Below are positions 29,605 to 31,351 of a DNA stretch of 31,351 bases, in pieces. The position numbers and the translations under genes are program-made. Where the stretch lies: NCBI GenBank assembly GCA_035763085.1, contig DASUBV010000088.1:1-31351 (forward strand). The letters are read 5' to 3'. Position 1 is the first letter of the stretch; each line of letters starts with the position of its first letter. The stretch comes from DASUBV01 sp035763085 (GTDB lineage: Bacteria; Actinomycetota; Actinomycetes; Streptosporangiales; Streptosporangiaceae). The notes beneath the pieces were generated by a model, which saw nothing but the letters and a program-made list of their open reading frames with translations, made no database searches and was not told the DNA's origin.

Positions 29605-31269
29605 CTAGTCCCTGGTCAGCTTGCGGTAGGTCACCCGGTGCGGGCGGGCTGCCTCGGCACCGAGCCGCTCGATCTTGTTCTTCTCGTAGGACTCGAAGTT
29701 GCCCTCGAACCAGAACCAGCTCGCGCCGCCCTCCCAGGCCAGGATGTGGGTCGCGATCCGGTCCAGGAACCACCGGTCGTGGCTGGTGATGACGGCGCAG
29801 CCGGGGAACTCCAGCAGCGCGTTCTCCAGCGACGACAAGGTCTCCACGTCCAGGTCATTGGTCGGCTCGTCCAGCAGCAGCAGGTTCCCGCCCTGCTTGA
29901 GGGTCAGGGCCAGGTTCACCCGGTTGCGCTCCCCGCCCGACAGCACGCCGGCCGGCTTCTGCTGGTCACTGCCCTTGAACCCGAAGGCCGCCACGTACGC
30001 CCGGCTGGGGATCTCGGTCTTGCCGACGCGGATGTAGGACTCGCCGTCGGAGATCACGTCCCAGACATTCTTGTCCGCCGCGATCCGGCCGCGCGCCTGG
30101 TCCACGTAGGAGATGTCGACGGTGTCGCCGACGCGGATCGTGCCGCTGCCGGGCTGCTCCTCGCCGACGATCATCTTGAACAGCGTGGTCTTGCCCACGC
30201 CGTTGGGGCCGATGACCCCGACGATGCCGTTGGGCGGCAGGGAGAAGCTCAGGTCCTCGATCAGCATCCGGTCATCGAACCCCTTGCTCAGGGATTTCAC
30301 CTCGACGACCACGCTGCCCAGCCGGGGGCCCGGCGGGATCTGGATCTCCTCGAAGTCCAGCTTCCGGCCGGCGTCAGCCTCGGCCACCATCTCCTCATAC
30401 CGGGCCAGCCGGGACCGGCTCTTGGCCTGCCGGGCCCGCGGGCTGGACCGCACCCACTCCAGCTCATCTTCCAGCCGCTTGCGGCGCTTGACGTCCTTCT
30501 GGCCCTCGACCTTGATCCGGGCCGCCTTGGACTCCAGGTAAGTCGAGTAATTGCCCTCATACGGGTAGGCATGGCCGCGGTCCAGCTCCAGGATCCAGCC
30601 CGCCACGTTATCCAGGAAATACCGGTCGTGGGTCACCGCGACCACCGTCCCCGGATACTTCTCCAGGTGCTGCTCCAGCCACTGCACGCTCTCGGCATCC
30701 AGGTGGTTCGTCGGCTCATCCAGCAGCAGCAGATCCGGCTGCGACAACAGCAGCCGGCACAACGCCACCCGCCGCTTCTCGCCACCGGACAAGATGCTCA
30801 CCGCAGCCTCGGGCGGCGGGCAGCGCAGCGCGTCCATCGCCTGCTCCAGCTGGCTGTCCAGATCCCAGGCGTTGCTGTGGTCCAGCTGCTCCTGCAACTG
30901 GCCCATCTCCTCCAGCAGCGCATCGGAATAGTCAGTCGCCATCTCCTCGGCGATCTGGTTATAGCGGTCCAGCAGCGCCTTGGTCTGCGCCACGCCCTCC
31001 TCGACGTTGCCCAGGACGGTCTTGGTCTCATCCAGCACAGGCTCCTGGGCCAGCAGCCCGACCGTGAAGCCCGGCATCAGCCGCGCGTCGCCGTTCGAGG
31101 GCTGCTCAGTCCCCGCCATCATCCGCAGCAGCGTCGACTTCCCCGTGCCGTTCGGCCCGACAACACCGATCTTCGCCCCCGGCAGGAACGCCAGCGTCAC
31201 GTCGTCGAGAATGACCTTGTCGCCATGCGCCTTGCGCACGCGACTCATCTGGTAGATGAACTCCGGCAT
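29605..31269 (-). CDS. ettA: Energy-dependent translational throttle protein (ABC-F ATPase)
   Basis: ABC-F protein that binds the ribosomal E site and gates the first peptide bonds according to ATP/ADP ratio. The 554-aa product has two ATPase domains: Walker A GPNGTGKST (38-46) and GPNGVGKTT (354-362), signatures LSGGEKRR (160-167) and LSGGERNR (443-450), Walker B with catalytic Glu LLLDEPTNHLD (181-191) and LLLDEPTNDLD (464-474), and H-loops THDR and SHDR. An EttA-type arm (about 90-140) and the charged P-site tether (about 245-300, KDVKRRKRLEDELEWVR then KSRSRLARYEEM) are present. Full length; ATG at 31269. The best start has little Shine-Dalgarno sequence. Confidence 0.96.
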   Translation of the reverse strand: MPEFIYQMSRVRKAHGDKVILDDVTLAFLPGAKIGVVGPNGTGKSTLLRMMAGTEQPSNGDARLMPGFTVGLLAQEPVLDETKTVLGNVEEGVAQTKALLDRYNQIAEEMATDYSDALLEEMGQLQEQLDHSNAWDLDSQLEQAMDALRCPPPEAAVSILSGGEKRRVALCRLLLSQPDLLLLDEPTNHLDAESVQWLEQHLEKYPGTVVAVTHDRYFLDNVAGWILELDRGHAYPYEGNYSTYLESKAARIKVEGQKDVKRRKRLEDELEWVRSSPRARQAKSRSRLARYEEMVAEADAGRKLDFEEIQIPPGPRLGSVVVEVKSLSKGFDDRMLIEDLSFSLPPNGIVGVIGPNGVGKTTLFKMIVGEEQPGSGTIRVGDTVDISYVDQARGRIAADKNVWDVISDGESYIRVGKTEIPSRAYVAAFGFKGSDQQKPAGVLSGGERNRVNLALTLKQGGNLLLLDEPTNDLDVETLSSLENALLEFPGCAVITSHDRWFLDRIATHILAWEGGASWFWFEGNFESYEKNKIERLGAEAARPHRVTYRKLTRD

Positions 31270-31351
31270 GTAGTTAAGGGTAGGGGCAGCGGGCCAGGGG
31301 TTGCGCCATCGGCTGACCCGTGGCCCGCCAGCCGCCCGCTCTCACGCCTGT

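Noticed and set aside
28781..29608. Antisense acidic repeat frame that resembles pentapeptide repeats (AVLDD, DLAPD units)
   Set aside because: It arises from the duplicated tail of the amphi-Trp gene read on the other strand; the amphi-Trp frame has a real domain and ribosome binding site.

Overview
The window is very GC-rich double-stranded DNA with dense GTG/ATG-initiated genes, long proline/alanine/glycine-rich linkers and gene sets typical of Actinomycetota: a furA-katG pair, a group II truncated haemoglobin (GlbO type), a membrane-anchored PknB-type Ser/Thr kinase, an EttA ABC-F protein, RNase J behind dapA, and an amphi-Trp protein. It reads as ordinary chromosome of a filamentous-type actinobacterium (possibly Streptosporangiales-like). 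Genus cannot be fixed from this sequence. I see no tRNA, rRNA, insertion sequence, integrase or CRISPR array.

Layout. 0-2.9 kb: cytosine deaminase (+) converging on an NCS1 cytosine/purine permease (-), sharing a perfect bidirectional terminator. 3.2-4.9 kb: an AbiEi/AbiEii type IV toxin-antitoxin (abortive infection) pair with a 4-bp overlap and a likely leaderless antitoxin start. 5.2-6.8 kb: a 2-aminobenzoate/benzoate-CoA ligase, converging through a 17-bp-stem terminator on furA-katG (6.9-9.6 kb). 9.7-11.7 kb: a membrane-anchored CapA-family protein. 12.0-14.6 kb: dapA and RNase J, coupled by a GTGA overlap. 14.6-16.2 kb: 1.6 kb without a convincing gene, holding an orphan terminator, a run of DnaA-box-like nonamers and repeats. 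16.2-18.3 kb: ArsR-family repressor plus MFS exporter, with an operator flanking the -10. 18.4-18.9 kb: HNH endonuclease. 19.3-21.6 kb: prolyl oligopeptidase. 21.5-21.8 kb: a small DivIVA-domain gene broken by two tandem-repeat indels. 22.0-24.2 kb: XRE regulator with C-terminal TPR-like domain. Then mscS, glbO and a Ser/Thr kinase on +, and amphi-Trp and ettA on -.

How they work together. Several units form coherent modules: cytosine import and deamination; peroxide sensing and detoxification; diaminopimelate/lysine synthesis linked to RNA decay; a repressor and its efflux pump; a phage-defence toxin-antitoxin pair. The rest are single housekeeping or signalling genes. The features I consider most worth testing are the double-repeat-disrupted DivIVA gene, the DnaA-box-like cluster with the orphan terminator in the gene-free 14.6-16.2 kb region, the ArsR operator, and the amphi-Trp protein carrying a long duplicated basic Ser/Ala/Arg tail. 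No clearly new multi-gene system is evident. All family calls come from reading motifs, not from database searches.
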